Source: Deltaproteobacteria bacterium
GTDB taxonomy: Bacteria > Desulfobacterota > Desulfuromonadia > Geobacterales > Geobacteraceae
Assembly: GCA_009668975.1 (NCBI GenBank)
Contig: SBEG01000001.1
Span: 1-64,000 of the forward strand
DNA: 64,000 nt
Direction: 5' to 3'
Of the stretch, positions 44,705 through 54,105 are shown one piece after another (within the stretch, counting starts at the first letter, position 1; every line of letters begins with the position of its first letter). A program made the translations under genes and the position numbers. The notes below the pieces were generated by a model. It was not told the DNA's origin. It made no database searches and saw nothing but the letters and a program-made list of their open reading frames with translations.

Positions 44705-45987
44705 CCCAGTCTCTGCACTCCTTCCTCGAAAATAGTGAGGGCATTGTCCAGTTCCCGGTCAGTTGTCGTCAGCGGCGGGATGAAACGAATAACGTTCCGA
44801 TCGATACCACAGTTGATCAGGATCAAACCATGCTTCAGGCAATAGCTAATCACCTCTTCGCAGGAGCCGGGATCAGGGGCATGATCAGGCAGGACGAATT
44901 CAATGCCGATCATAAAACCGTGTCCGCGCACCTGGCCGATCACGGGATGACTCTTTGCCAACCGTTGCAGCCTCTCCAGTATCATGTCTCCCCGGAGAGT
45001 GGTCTTTTCCAGGAGCGACTCGTCGCGTATGACATCGATGGTTGCACTGCAAGCGGCACAGGACACCGGATTGCCGCCAAAGGTCGTTCCATGGGCACCG
45101 GAAGGCCATTGTTCCATGATCTCCTTCCGTGCAACCACAGCCGAAAGCGGGAATCCGGAAGCGATCCCCTTGGCAACCGTCATGATGTCAGGAACAACGG
45201 CAGAGATTTCCGAGGCAAACCAGCGGCCGGTCCGGCCCATCCCCGATTGAACTTCATCAAAGATCAACAGTATTCCATAGTGGTCGCAGAGTTCGCGCAA
45301 GGCGACAAGGAAGGCAGGAGGCGCAGGGAAATAGCCTCCTTCCCCGAGAAAAGGCTCAATGATGATTGCCGCAATCTCGTCGCCAGGGATCCGGTGTTTC
45401 AAGGTCTCTTTCAGGTCCTGGAGACAGCAGAGTCCGCAGCTGTCGGGTTCTTGCCGGAACGGACAACGGAAACAGTAGGGATAGGGGGTCTGATACACCG
45501 ATGGAAGCAGTGGGTGATAGCGTTTGCGATACGCCGAGGAGCTGGTGGTTACGGATAGCGCTCCCAGGGTGCGGCCATGAAAGGCGCGGGTAAAGGAAAG
45601 TATTCCCTGCCTGCCGGTTACATACCGGGCAACCTTCAAGGCGCCCTCCACGGCCTCGGCTCCTGAATTGCTGAAGAATAGCCGGTCAAGACCGGGGGGC
45701 GTGATGGAAACGAGTTTTTCCGCAGCCGCCACGGTCGTCTCATTGAAGTACACCCCCCCGGTATGGATCAGGTTTTCCAGCTGTTTTTGGGCCGCAGCCA
45801 CAACTCGTGGGTGATTATGACCCACTGCCAGGACCGCAAGCCCCGAGGAAAAATCCAGCCAACTCCTGCCATCCGCAGCATAGACGGAAACGCCTTCGCC
45901 GCGGACAACGGAAATAGGATAATAAAGGTGCAGGGCCGGGGTAAAAACCTTAGCGGCCCGCTGGACAACATCGCATGAATCATTCAT
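44701..45987 (-). CDS. Class III aminotransferase (GABA/acetylornithine type)
   Basis: A 428-residue PLP enzyme that transfers an omega-amino group. The PLP lysine is in MTVAKGIASGFPLSAV; other motifs are FFSNSGAEAVEGALKVARY, FTRAFHGRTLG and LIFDEVQSGMGRTGRW. AGGGGGT precedes the ATG at 45987. An extra insertion with a cysteine group (YCFRCPFRQEPDSCGLCC, four to five cysteines) is notable and may hold a metal or Fe-S site. The next gene upstream is an aldehyde dehydrogenase, so the pair could degrade a diamine, lysine or GABA. Confidence 0.9.
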   Translation of the reverse strand: MNDSCDVVQRAAKVFTPALHLYYPISVVRGEGVSVYAADGRSWLDFSSGLAVLAVGHNHPRVVAAAQKQLENLIHTGGVYFNETTVAAAEKLVSITPPGLDRLFFSNSGAEAVEGALKVARYVTGRQGILSFTRAFHGRTLGALSVTTSSSAYRKRYHPLLPSVYQTPYPYCFRCPFRQEPDSCGLCCLQDLKETLKHRIPGDEIAAIIIEPFLGEGGYFPAPPAFLVALRELCDHYGILLIFDEVQSGMGRTGRWFASEISAVVPDIMTVAKGIASGFPLSAVVARKEIMEQWPSGAHGTTFGGNPVSCAACSATIDVIRDESLLEKTTLRGDMILERLQRLAKSHPVIGQVRGHGFMIGIEFVLPDHAPDPGSCEEVISYCLKHGLILINCGIDRNVIRFIPPLTTTDRELDNALTIFEEGVQRLG

Positions 45988-46078
45988 CAAAACCCCCTGC
46001 ATATATACTTCATTTATTGAAACTCAAAAAGAGAAGTTATCCCCGGTGTTCGAGATCGGCAGCCAAGTTGCTGTTCAT

Positions 46079-47569
46079 TTACCTGTCTATCTGCGCTTTC
46101 TGAAGACGGCCACTGAAATCTCGATAGACGACTTTCATCCGGCTGTAAAAATCCAGTGCTCCACCTCTCCCACCGGCCTCCGGATGACCTGAACCGGAAT
46201 GTTTCCAGCCGCCGAAGGGAAGCTGGATTTCCGCACCGATGGTGGAGGCGTTGATGTAGACGAGACCGGTCCGCAGATCCCTTTCTGCCCGGGCGCTGGT
46301 GTTGACGCTGCCGGTGTAGATGGCTGAGGAAAGCCCGAACGGGACATCATTTACCATGGCAATTGCCTCGTCCAGAGTGGAGAAGCGAAGAACCGAGACG
46401 ACCGGACCGAAAATTTCCTCCTGCGCAATTCTCATCCGGGGCAGGACATCGGCAAAAATCGTCGGTGCAACAAAATAACCCTGAGAACAATCTCCGGTTA
46501 GAATTCGATTTCCGCCGGTAACCAGGCGTGCCCCTTCTTCCTGTCCGATTCTGATGTACTTCAACACCTTCTGCAGCTGCGATTCATTGATCAGAGGCCC
46601 GACATCGGTCGCAGGATGCAGACCGGGACCGATTTTCAGACCAGCCGCGGCTGTTTTCAGCAACTCAAGAAATTGCCCATACAGTGAATCATGCACAAAA
46701 ACCCGACTGGAGGCAGTGCAGCGCTGACCGCTGGTTCCAAAGGCGCCCCAGAGGACCCCTTCCAAAGCCAACTGAAGATCGGCATCGTCCATAACGATGA
46801 TGGCATTTTTGCCGCCCATTTCCAGGGCCAGGGGCCTGTGCAGTTTACCAAGCAGCGATTCGAGCCGCTCACCGGCCGCACATGAACCGGTAAAGGAAAC
46901 CGCATCCACCCCGGGATGGGTAACGAGATATTCGCCGGTTTCTTCACCCGGCCCATAGACCAGATTCACGACGCCATCAGGAATACCAGCCTCCTCAAAA
47001 GCCTGAACCAGTGCCGCGGCGCAGGATGGCGTCGCAGAGGAAGGTTTCAGCACCACGGTGTTTCCGCAAATGAGCGCCGGGCAGAGTTTCCAGGCCGGTA
47101 TTGCCGCGGGAAAGTTCCAGGGGGTAATTAACGCAGCAACACCATGGGGTTCGCGAATACTTTTGCAGTCCTTATCCGGGAGTTCCGAGGGTACTGTTTC
47201 GCCCTGTAACCGCCGCCCTTCTCCTGCCATATAATAGGCCATATCAATGGCTTCCTGAACATCACCCAGCCCTTCGGACAGAACCTTTCCCATTTCCCGC
47301 GTTACCAGGTGCCCTAACTCGTCCTTCTTTTGCAAAAGTATCTCTCCAACCCTGAAAAGCATCTCCCCCCGCCTGGGCGGAGGCAAAGCTTTCCAGGCGG
47401 GAAAAGCACTTCTCGCAGCCTCAACGGCGCGATCCACATCATCTTTATCAGACAGGGCCACCGAAGCAACCACATCGCGACTATCGGCAGGATTTGTTTT
47501 TTCAAATCGTTTCCCGCTCCGAGCATCGACCCAGGAACCGCCAATGAAATTTTTCACTATGCGTACCAT
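46079..47569 (-). CDS. NAD(P)-dependent aldehyde dehydrogenase
   Basis: A 496-residue ALDH superfamily enzyme. The catalytic Cys lies in GTSGQRCTASSRVFVHD and the general base in LALEMGGKNAI; cofactor-binding NFPAAIPAWKLCPALICGNTVVLKPS is typical. GGGAGGTGAAT precedes the ATG at 47569. It is first in the leftward unit with the aminotransferase, so it could oxidise the semialdehyde made by that enzyme. Which semialdehyde (succinic, aminoadipic or other) cannot be told. Confidence 0.93.
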   Translation of the reverse strand: MVRIVKNFIGGSWVDARSGKRFEKTNPADSRDVVASVALSDKDDVDRAVEAARSAFPAWKALPPPRRGEMLFRVGEILLQKKDELGHLVTREMGKVLSEGLGDVQEAIDMAYYMAGEGRRLQGETVPSELPDKDCKSIREPHGVAALITPWNFPAAIPAWKLCPALICGNTVVLKPSSATPSCAAALVQAFEEAGIPDGVVNLVYGPGEETGEYLVTHPGVDAVSFTGSCAAGERLESLLGKLHRPLALEMGGKNAIIVMDDADLQLALEGVLWGAFGTSGQRCTASSRVFVHDSLYGQFLELLKTAAAGLKIGPGLHPATDVGPLINESQLQKVLKYIRIGQEEGARLVTGGNRILTGDCSQGYFVAPTIFADVLPRMRIAQEEIFGPVVSVLRFSTLDEAIAMVNDVPFGLSSAIYTGSVNTSARAERDLRTGLVYINASTIGAEIQLPFGGWKHSGSGHPEAGGRGGALDFYSRMKVVYRDFSGRLQKAQIDR

Positions 47570-47667
47570 ATTCACCTCCCAAAGAGTGCACCTACTGTTT
47601 AATACTACCAGACGCGTCATACTGCGCAATGACAGTCTGGAACAGCTACCACGCAGATATTTCATCC

Positions 47668-47696
47668 TTGCTATTTTCAGCAAATACGACTATAAA
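47668..47696 (+). promoter_or_regulatory. Predicted sigma-70 promoter of infA
   Basis: TTGCTA (47668-47673), a 17-base spacer and TATAAA (47691-47696), about 60 bases before the infA ATG. Confidence 0.55.
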
Positions 47697-47755
47697 ACAA
47701 AGATTAACTATGATTGTAATCCGTTCGAAAGAAATGGTGCCAGCAAGGAGTTTTC

Positions 47756-47974
47756 ATGAAGAAAGAAGAAGCTATTGAAGTAGAAGGAACGGTTGTTGAG
47801 CCGCTTCCTAATGCAATGTTCCGGGTAAAACTGGAAAATGACCATATGGTACTTGCCCACATTTCCGGAAAAATGAGAAAATTTTTCATTAAGATACTTC
47901 CTGGAGACAAGGTGACGGTTGAACTTTCCCCCTATGACCTGACACGCGGACGCATCACCTACCGGTCAAAATAG
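47756..47974 (+). CDS. infA: Translation initiation factor IF-1
   Basis: A 72-residue OB-fold protein that occupies the ribosomal A site during initiation. The sequence is a full match to IF-1 in layout: [60 protein letters not shown] lies 7 bases before the ATG. Many bacteria keep infA in the ribosomal protein operon; here it stands upstream of the EF-P genes after a gap of about 400 bases. Confidence 0.97.
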   Translation: MKKEEAIEVEGTVVEPLPNAMFRVKLENDHMVLAHISGKMRKFFIKILPGDKVTVELSPYDLTRGRITYRSK

Positions 47975-48373
47975 TCCCGTCTTTCATATCCCGGTTCTCT
48001 TCGTCAGCCAATCCTTTCACAGAATCATTCTGAATTATCGGGAACAGACACCATCTCTCCTCCTCTCCACCCAAGACAGATTCGGTAACCTGGAGCGTCT
48101 CGTCCGGTCCTGACTCCGGATTTGCCGGGAGGGGCAACGTGTGCCAGGTGAGCAGAAGGAACTCATTGATTGTTGAGGTGGATTCAGGCAGATCTCTTTG
48201 CATGGCAGACAGTGACAGTATCCTAACCGGTAACGCTCTCCGCCACGATAGCAAGTACCAACCCGCTACCGGGATGATTGAGCGGCTTCGCAGTGAGGAC
48301 CGGGAACAACAACAAACTATATCGCGATTCAACAAGCTGATCGTGAAATTTCATACAAAAGGAACAACTGACA
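47975..48373. other. Intergenic region infA-efp
   Basis: About 400 bases. Open frames on both strands here show no family likeness and no ribosome sites. The efp promoter and leader must be in the last part. I see no riboswitch-like fold I can name. Confidence 0.4.
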
Positions 48374-48937
48374 ATGTATTCTGTTGCTGATTTGCGAAAG
48401 GGCTTAAAAATCACCCTTGATGGCGATCCCTATTTAGTGATTGCCTTTGACTTCGTCAAGCCGGGTAAAGGACAGGCCCTCTATCGTACCAAGATGAAAA
48501 ACATGATCAACGGCACGATCCTGGACCGGACCTACCGTTCAGGAGAAACCTTCGAGCCAGCTTTTCTCGAAGAAAGAACCATGCAGTTTCTCTACAAGGA
48601 AGACAATCACTACTGCTTCATGGACAATCAGAGTTTTGAGCAGATCAGCATCAGTGAAGATGCCATTGGCGATGCGAAAAACTTCATGATCGACAACATC
48701 GAAGCGGAAATCCTCCTTTTTAAGGATAAACCGATTGGTGTGAGCCTGCCGAACTTCGTCAATCTGAAAGTTACACAGACCGATCCATGGCTCAAGGGTG
48801 ACACCACAGGCAGCGATTCGAAACCTGCCACCGTTGAGACCGGTTACGTACTGAGAGTGCCGCCCTTCATCGAAGAAGGAGAACTCATTACCATCGATAC
48901 ACGTACCGGTGAATATTCCACGAGAGTCAAAGGCTAA
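48374..48937 (+). CDS. efp: Elongation factor P
   Basis: A 187-residue factor that relieves ribosome stalling at polyproline. The modification loop is FVKPGKGQALYRTK with Lys32 as the site for beta-lysine, and the end ITIDTRTGEYSTRVKG is typical of domain III. AAAGGAAC precedes the ATG. The epmA start lies four bases after its stop, so the factor and its lysine-adding enzyme are co-expressed. Confidence 0.98.
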   Translation: MYSVADLRKGLKITLDGDPYLVIAFDFVKPGKGQALYRTKMKNMINGTILDRTYRSGETFEPAFLEERTMQFLYKEDNHYCFMDNQSFEQISISEDAIGDAKNFMIDNIEAEILLFKDKPIGVSLPNFVNLKVTQTDPWLKGDTTGSDSKPATVETGYVLRVPPFIEEGELITIDTRTGEYSTRVKG

Positions 48938-48941
48938 TCAT

Positions 48942-49865
48942 ATGACTCCCGGTTCCTACCCTGCCGGACACAAGAAAAACCTCCAGAAAAGGGCAATAAT
49001 CCTCGGGGCGATTCGAAACTTTTTCACGAACAACGACTTTCTCGAAGTTGAGACGCCCCACAGGATTCCCCTTCCCATCCCGGAAGCACATATCGACCTG
49101 CTGGAATCAGAATCCTGGGTCCTGCACCCATCTCCGGAAATCTTTATGAAACGGCTGTTGGCAGCCGGCCATGAGCGTATCTTTCAGCTCTGTCGCTGCT
49201 GGCGGAACGGCGAGCGTGGTTCACTGCATCTGCCGGAATTTACTTTACTGGAATGGTATCGGACGAATGCCGACTATCTGCTGATCATGGAAGATTGTGA
49301 AGCATTGGTCAGGTCTGTTGCGGATACCTTAGGACTGCAAGGCATACTCCATCGGCAGGGGAAGGAGATCCGGCTCCATGACCCGTGGGAAAGACTTACC
49401 GTTAACGAGGCTTTTTATCGCTTCGGCGGGATTTCTGCGGAAAAGGCGCTGGCACAGGACCTGTTCGATGAGATCATGGTCTGCAAGATCGAGCCACATC
49501 TTGGCCGGGAGAAACCGACATTCCTGATGGAGTACCCGACCGAGCGCGCTTCACTTGCCAGGAGGAAACGCGGTGAGGAAGATGTTGCGGAACGCTTTGA
49601 GCTGTATATCGGCGGTATCGAACTTGCCAATGCTTTTTCCGAACTTGTGGACAGCGAAGAGCAGAGAGCGCGGTTTATTCAGGAACAGCATTACCGTGCC
49701 GCCAACGGAAAGCCTGTCTATCCGCTGCCGGAAAAATTTCTGCGAGAACTTTCGGATGTCCCGCCGTCGGCAGGCATCGCCTTTGGCATCGATCGCCTGG
49801 TAATGCTTTTGCTTGAAGCCGAGCGTATCGAACAGGTTGTCGCCTTCACTCCTGAAGAACTCTAA
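48942..49865 (+). CDS. epmA: EF-P lysine ligase EpmA (GenX/PoxA)
   Basis: A 307-residue class II LysRS paralogue without the anticodon-binding domain. It attaches beta-lysine to EF-P Lys32. The motif 1/2 region (VETPHRIPLPIPEAHIDLLE, ERIFQLCRCWRNGERGSLHLPEFTLLEWY) and motif 3 (GIAFGIDRLVMLLL) are intact. AAAGG precedes the ATG at 48942. It is directly linked to efp; epmB is convergent nearby at 50141. Confidence 0.95.
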   Translation: MTPGSYPAGHKKNLQKRAIILGAIRNFFTNNDFLEVETPHRIPLPIPEAHIDLLESESWVLHPSPEIFMKRLLAAGHERIFQLCRCWRNGERGSLHLPEFTLLEWYRTNADYLLIMEDCEALVRSVADTLGLQGILHRQGKEIRLHDPWERLTVNEAFYRFGGISAEKALAQDLFDEIMVCKIEPHLGREKPTFLMEYPTERASLARRKRGEEDVAERFELYIGGIELANAFSELVDSEEQRARFIQEQHYRAANGKPVYPLPEKFLRELSDVPPSAGIAFGIDRLVMLLLEAERIEQVVAFTPEEL

Positions 49866-49982
49866 ACCGGACATATCCCACGAACACCACTCTGCTCTCA
49901 CCCAACAAACAGTAACGGGTACAAAAATACTCTGGGTATCATGCCAAAGTTTTTACGTAACTATTCAGCACCGACCAGCAAT

Positions 49983-50083
49983 AACTCCCCCTAACTTCTT
50001 TAGGCCCTGTGGGTCCTCTTAACTTAAGAGGGGGGAATTTAAAGCCTCCTCCCCTTAGGTTAAGGGGAGATTGGGAGGGGTTA
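49983..50083. repeat. Palindromic intergenic repeat between epmA and epmB
   Basis: Contains AACTCCCCCTAACTTCTTTAGGCCC, AACTTAAGAGGGGGG and CTCCTCCCCTTAGGTTAAGGGGAGATTGGGAGGGGTTAC. The arms CCCCTTAGGTTAAGGGG form a strong stem. It shares CTTTAGGCCC..GGGTC with 28338-28457 and the C/G-block style with 4943-5057. Confidence 0.7.
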
Positions 50084-50140
50084 CGTAGCCCAATTTCCCA
50101 TGAAAAAAACATCTACACAGGTAACTGAAGAGTTACGTTT

Positions 50141-51178
50141 TTACGACAGAGGATACTCGATCTTCTCTCCCAGATAATTCCTCAGCACCAGCAGATCATC
50201 CTGAAAACAGGCAGAATCAGGCAGAAGGGGTATTTTCCCCTTGCCGCCCGGCGCGTCAATCACGTAATAGGGACTTGCCAGTCCCGACGTGTAGCCGCGC
50301 AATCCCCGCATGATCTCGAGTCCCCGTTTTACCTCCGCACGAAAGTGTCCGGTACCCTTCACCAGATCCACCTGATGGATGTAATACGGACGCACCCTGA
50401 TGGCGAGGAGTCGCTGCATCAAGCTCTTCATCGTATCAGGATCATCATTTATCCCCTTCAGGAGAACGGTCTGGTTGCCCAGAGGGATACCGGCATTCGC
50501 CAGGCGCGAGCAGGCTCGTGACGACTGCGCGGTCACTTCGCGGGGGTGGTTGAAATGGGTATTGATGTACAACGGGTGAAACGACTTGAGCATCCGGCAG
50601 AGTTTCGGGGTTATTCGCTCCGGCAGGGTTACCGGCGCCCGCGTACCGATCCGGATAATTTCCACATGGGGAATTTTGCGCAGTCGCTGAAGCAGATATT
50701 CCAGTTGATCGTCCGGAAGCAGGAGGGGATCACCGCCGGACAAGATCACATCACGAACAGCAGGCGTTTCCTCGACATAGCGGATTGCCGCCTCAAGAGC
50801 TTCCCGGTCAACGTCGGCAGAAGAGCAACCGACCTTCCGCTTCCGCATGCAAAAGCGACAGTAGACGGCACAACGGGTGGTAGCAAGAAAAACCACCCGG
50901 TCAGGGTAACGATGAATGATGCAGGGAACCGGGCTGAGGTTTTCTTCCTCCAAGGGGTCGGGCAGCAACCCGTCTTCCCGCAACTCCCGGATATCAGGCA
51001 CGCATTGCCGCCAAATGGGGTCTCCCGGGGCCTGGATCAGGTTCAGATAGTAGGGAGAGATGCGCAGAGGATATTTCTCGGCAACCAGACTGAGGGATTC
51101 CCTGTCACAAGGAAATAGAGCCGCCAATTCACCGGGATCGATGATTGCCGCGGTGAGGTTATTCTGCCACGTTTCCAT
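50141..51178 (-). CDS. epmB: EF-P (R)-beta-lysine-forming radical SAM aminomutase EpmB
   Basis: A 345-residue radical SAM enzyme of the lysine 2,3-aminomutase family. The Fe-S motif is CAVYCRFCMRKRKVG (C-x3-C-x2-C), the PLP region is further on, and the length (about 345) is the EpmB size, shorter than KamA (about 415). With efp and epmA within 2.5 kb it should supply (R)-beta-lysine for EF-P. The start 51178 has AAGGTGA upstream. A catabolic KamA role is less likely given the context. Confidence 0.9.
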   Translation of the reverse strand: METWQNNLTAAIIDPGELAALFPCDRESLSLVAEKYPLRISPYYLNLIQAPGDPIWRQCVPDIRELREDGLLPDPLEEENLSPVPCIIHRYPDRVVFLATTRCAVYCRFCMRKRKVGCSSADVDREALEAAIRYVEETPAVRDVILSGGDPLLLPDDQLEYLLQRLRKIPHVEIIRIGTRAPVTLPERITPKLCRMLKSFHPLYINTHFNHPREVTAQSSRACSRLANAGIPLGNQTVLLKGINDDPDTMKSLMQRLLAIRVRPYYIHQVDLVKGTGHFRAEVKRGLEIMRGLRGYTSGLASPYYVIDAPGGKGKIPLLPDSACFQDDLLVLRNYLGEKIEYPLS

Positions 51179-51238
51179 GTGATTCACCTTGGTACTTTTC
51201 TGAATTCCACCTTGTTCTGAAACAGCTGATTCCAGAAG

Positions 51239-51994
51239 TTAGAAACTGTCCCGAGCTTGCCAGGTTGTCATTAACCGCGTCAACTCCCTGACCTCACCTT
51301 CGCTGACAAGCTGGTGCAGAAAAACCTCCGAACAGGGGGAGTCGATCGCAGCGGAACGTGACATAACTTTGTCGCCATACAGCGCTTCGGCTCGATACGC
51401 GATATGGATTTCCACGGGCAAAAAATTTTGCAAATAGTCAGGCGGTGTCGCCTCTAACGCCCAGTCAAGGTACACGGCGTTATTCACGTGTCGATTCTGG
51501 TCGAGATCTCCCATTCGCACCTGAAAAAGAAGTTCTCTCTCGTAGTTTTCTCTTTTTGGAAACGTAACGAAATCGTCAGGAAAAGACCGGCTGGCAAGGA
51601 CGGGAAAATCTTCAACCGCAGTTTTGATACGAACGGGACGCCGTGACTCCAAATTCACGATCAACCAGGAACTGCTGGCAACGGCAAGAAGCCTTTCCTG
51701 TGAGTCGAAAAGTTCAAAATCACGCAAGGCATGATACCCTTCAACGGCAGAGCGCCAAGTTCTGACAAGGAGCTCTTCTCCCTCACAGGGATAGCGATAG
51801 ACCCGAATTTGGTAGCGGGAAAGCATCCAGGTAAGTCTTTTCCGCAGGAGGTCCGTAACGGAAAACCCGAGTAAAGCTGCATGGGAAGATGCGGCATCCT
51901 GGAAATAGTTCAAGAGGCTTACGGGTTTCAGTCTGCGCAAAAAATCGGTTTCATAGGAGCGAACACGATATCTCGCAGTGAAGACTGTATTCAT
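51239..51994 (-). CDS. Acyl-ACP thioesterase family protein
   Basis: A 251-residue double-hotdog thioesterase. The first domain reads FTARYRVRSYETDFLRRLKPVSLLNYFQDAA, and the second has QVRMGDLDQNRHVNNAVYLDWALE, whose Asn-His pair is the catalytic site of FatA-like enzymes. It should release fatty acids from ACP or act on acyl-CoA in the cytoplasm. The GC-rich hairpin at 52031-52055 lies just upstream. It is a separate leftward gene after the SEC-C protein gene. Confidence 0.9.
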   Translation of the reverse strand: MNTVFTARYRVRSYETDFLRRLKPVSLLNYFQDAASSHAALLGFSVTDLLRKRLTWMLSRYQIRVYRYPCEGEELLVRTWRSAVEGYHALRDFELFDSQERLLAVASSSWLIVNLESRRPVRIKTAVEDFPVLASRSFPDDFVTFPKRENYERELLFQVRMGDLDQNRHVNNAVYLDWALEATPPDYLQNFLPVEIHIAYRAEALYGDKVMSRSAAIDSPCSEVFLHQLVSEGEVRELTRLMTTWQARDSF

Positions 51995-52030
51995 TATTTT
52001 GTTTCCCGGCAGGAAGTTCTGTAACAGTGC

Positions 52031-52055
52031 GACGGGGCGCCAGCGGCGCCCCGTC
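52031..52055. other. Strong GC hairpin
   Basis: The palindrome GACGGGGCGCC AGC GGCGCCCCGTC lies between the end of the SEC-C gene and the thioesterase start. No T run follows on either strand, so it is more a stall or processing structure than a normal terminator. Confidence 0.55.
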
Positions 52056-52064
52056 TCCCGAATT

Positions 52065-53084
52065 CTACTCTTCGTCTCTTTTCAGTCCGAGCAATTCCCA
52101 TAAAGGTTCGAATTCAAACGCCTCGCTACCAAATAATTTCACATGGTGAGCATTTTGATTTTCATAAGTTTTGAGAAGTTCGACTACGGACCTTCGACCG
52201 GCGGCAGTTTTAAGAGCAGAGCGTGGCGAGCGGTTTCCAAGGATTGCAAGCGGTTCCTCCACCCAAGCGTCGAGTGAATCGGACGACAGGTCTACCTGCT
52301 GATCAGAAACAGCACCTTCCGTTGTTTCCGCGGATTGCGCAGTCACGAGGCTTCTCAGCCACTCGGTTGTAATCAGGGAGCAACATACGTCGCGGACCTC
52401 CGCGGAGCAGGGGTCCAGGCCTTTCACCTTCCGGAGAATCTTTGCCTTACAGGTATTTGCTGTCCCACGCAAGAAGGGATACACCGCACCCGAAAGTTTA
52501 TATTCATCACCATTCTGAACGAGTCGTGCACCGAAGATATCCCAGAGGACCAGACCTCGGGAAAGTTTGCTTTCAGCGACCCAGACTTCGGGCGACTCGC
52601 TGAACAACACATCCTTTAACAGAAGGCCGACCCCAGGTTTAAGCTGACGTACCTCAAACAAACTGAGCGATCGTTCTCCTAAAGATGAAAGCCAGGAACG
52701 CCCAGTGTCGCTGAATACGGAACCATTTTCCCCCAGCAGAAGTTCCCGCACCGGCTTACTTTCATCCTGAACAGCAATTTTTGCATCCGTAAGCAACCAT
52801 TCGCCGATATTGATTGAGAGCAAGTCCTTCTTCTCAGCCGGCAGTTCATCCAATGCCTGTTTTTCAGCTTTTTTCAAGCCGGTGTAGTAACCGGTCTGAA
52901 TGGCCGACCGAACACCCTCAGGGTATTGGCCGCCCAACCAGTCAAGGGCACTCTTTGCCACCGTTGATTCATCACGAAGACGCGTCATTTTTCCCTGCTC
53001 TTTTGCAAGACAACATTTCTTGTACTTTTTTCCACTGCCGCAAGGGCACGGTTCGTTTCTCCCGATCTTTTGCACTGAAAACAT
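52065..53084 (-). CDS. SEC-C zinc-motif protein
   Basis: A 339-residue soluble protein that begins with a SEC-C zinc motif (NEPCPCGSGKKYKKCC, Cys ligands near residues 13-26) as found at the end of SecA and in many stand-alone proteins. The rest is helical with no catalytic motif I recognise (for example GLKKAEKQALDELPAEKK). It might bind nucleic acid or chaperone proteins through the zinc motif. Function is unknown. It is single and leftward. Confidence 0.85.
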   Translation of the reverse strand: MFSVQKIGRNEPCPCGSGKKYKKCCLAKEQGKMTRLRDESTVAKSALDWLGGQYPEGVRSAIQTGYYTGLKKAEKQALDELPAEKKDLLSINIGEWLLTDAKIAVQDESKPVRELLLGENGSVFSDTGRSWLSSLGERSLSLFEVRQLKPGVGLLLKDVLFSESPEVWVAESKLSRGLVLWDIFGARLVQNGDEYKLSGAVYPFLRGTANTCKAKILRKVKGLDPCSAEVRDVCCSLITTEWLRSLVTAQSAETTEGAVSDQQVDLSSDSLDAWVEEPLAILGNRSPRSALKTAAGRRSVVELLKTYENQNAHHVKLFGSEAFEFEPLWELLGLKRDEE

Positions 53085-53388
53085 TCTCCTTACATAAAAA
53101 ATCTTGGGGCAAAGCCCGCGACATTACAGATAATCAGAATCCGACCAGTCTCGCCCAGCTTGTAGAATTCCCAATTGTCCGTCCTATCCCTGCGATGGGC
53201 TCGGACACTTTTTTATCCGACCGAGACATCTCGTATAATATGTACCAAGTTCACCGCCAGTTTGCTATCAAAAAAGACTCTGGTCAACTAAATGAATCTT
53301 GTGGACGCAGATATGCCGGTCAACAAGAATCGTGATTCACAGCAACCAAAGTTTTCTATTATGCCATAACAAAAGTGGGGAATAAATA
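53085..53388. other. Intergenic region
   Basis: No gene or RNA is visible. Short partial dyads such as CTCGG...CCGA..GAG near 53200-53227 are present, without a T run. Confidence 0.4.
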
Positions 53389-53928
53389 TCAGATTTTCAA
53401 AAAAAGTGCATCCACTATGGCAAGTCGCTCGGTGGGAGGCGGGCTCCCGTTGAAGTATCGGGATACGAAAAGTGCGTTTATTGCTACAAGAGTTTTGTTC
53501 AGCGTATCCAGATCAATTATCAGGTGTCCCGGAACAGTTTCTACTTGGGTAAAATTCCTCGGACAGAAATCAACGATCTGCGCAGTTTCGCTGCGAGTAA
53601 GTATAGGCAAACCGTGTGTTCTACAGATGATTGGACGGGCAGGATAGATTGCACAAGCGCCCTCCATGAGCAAAGGACAGACGTCGTGATCAGCAAGCAC
53701 ATCCGCCTTACTCCGCAATAAGGCAGCCTGTTTCTGCGGCAAAGTGGCTACAAAATAAGCCAGATTAACAGCTTCCACCCAAAATATCGAGAAATGCCGA
53801 CAGCATGAATCACAGCCTTTTCGGCAACTGATACTGTCCGCACATTGAGTCATCACACCGCGGCACAGGGAGTCGATTTTGCCAACGAGATTATGATAAT
53901 TGTGCAACAGGTCGCTGATTTCTTTCAC
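53389..53928 (-). CDS. YkgJ-family cysteine-cluster protein
   Basis: A 179-residue cytoplasmic protein with the YkgJ/UPF0153 cysteine pattern: CRKGCDSCCRHF in the first half and CPLLMEGACAIYPARPIICRTHG in the second, which probably hold a zinc or Fe-S centre. The start shown is a GTG at 53928 without a strong ribosome site, so the true start is uncertain. The family function is unknown. Confidence 0.82.
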   Translation of the reverse strand: MKEISDLLHNYHNLVGKIDSLCRGVMTQCADSISCRKGCDSCCRHFSIFWVEAVNLAYFVATLPQKQAALLRSKADVLADHDVCPLLMEGACAIYPARPIICRTHGLPILTRSETAQIVDFCPRNFTQVETVPGHLIIDLDTLNKTLVAINALFVSRYFNGSPPPTERLAIVDALFLKI

Positions 53929-54105
53929 AGGATAGGGTCCCCAGATTCTTAAGTAAAATGATGATCAGTAGATGCTCCCCACAAACTGTTGAAAAAAGTC
54001 AAAATAGGCCGTCAGGTCTCAAGCGAGCGAGAAGCGATGGCAAACGTTGAGGTTTAGAGCAAGCAGTAACAGCGCAGATCGACCCCGCAATAGTTTTTCT
54101 ATAGG

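Noticed and set aside
47955..48335. Minus-strand frame in the infA-efp gap
   Set aside because: No ribosome site, no motif, and it overlaps the likely efp leader.
50141..51178. Catabolic lysine 2,3-aminomutase (KamA)
   Set aside because: Length and the efp-epmA context favour EpmB.
53929..54105. Possible small RNA or repeat between the YkgJ and Dabb genes
   Set aside because: No stem with a T run and no second copy in the window.
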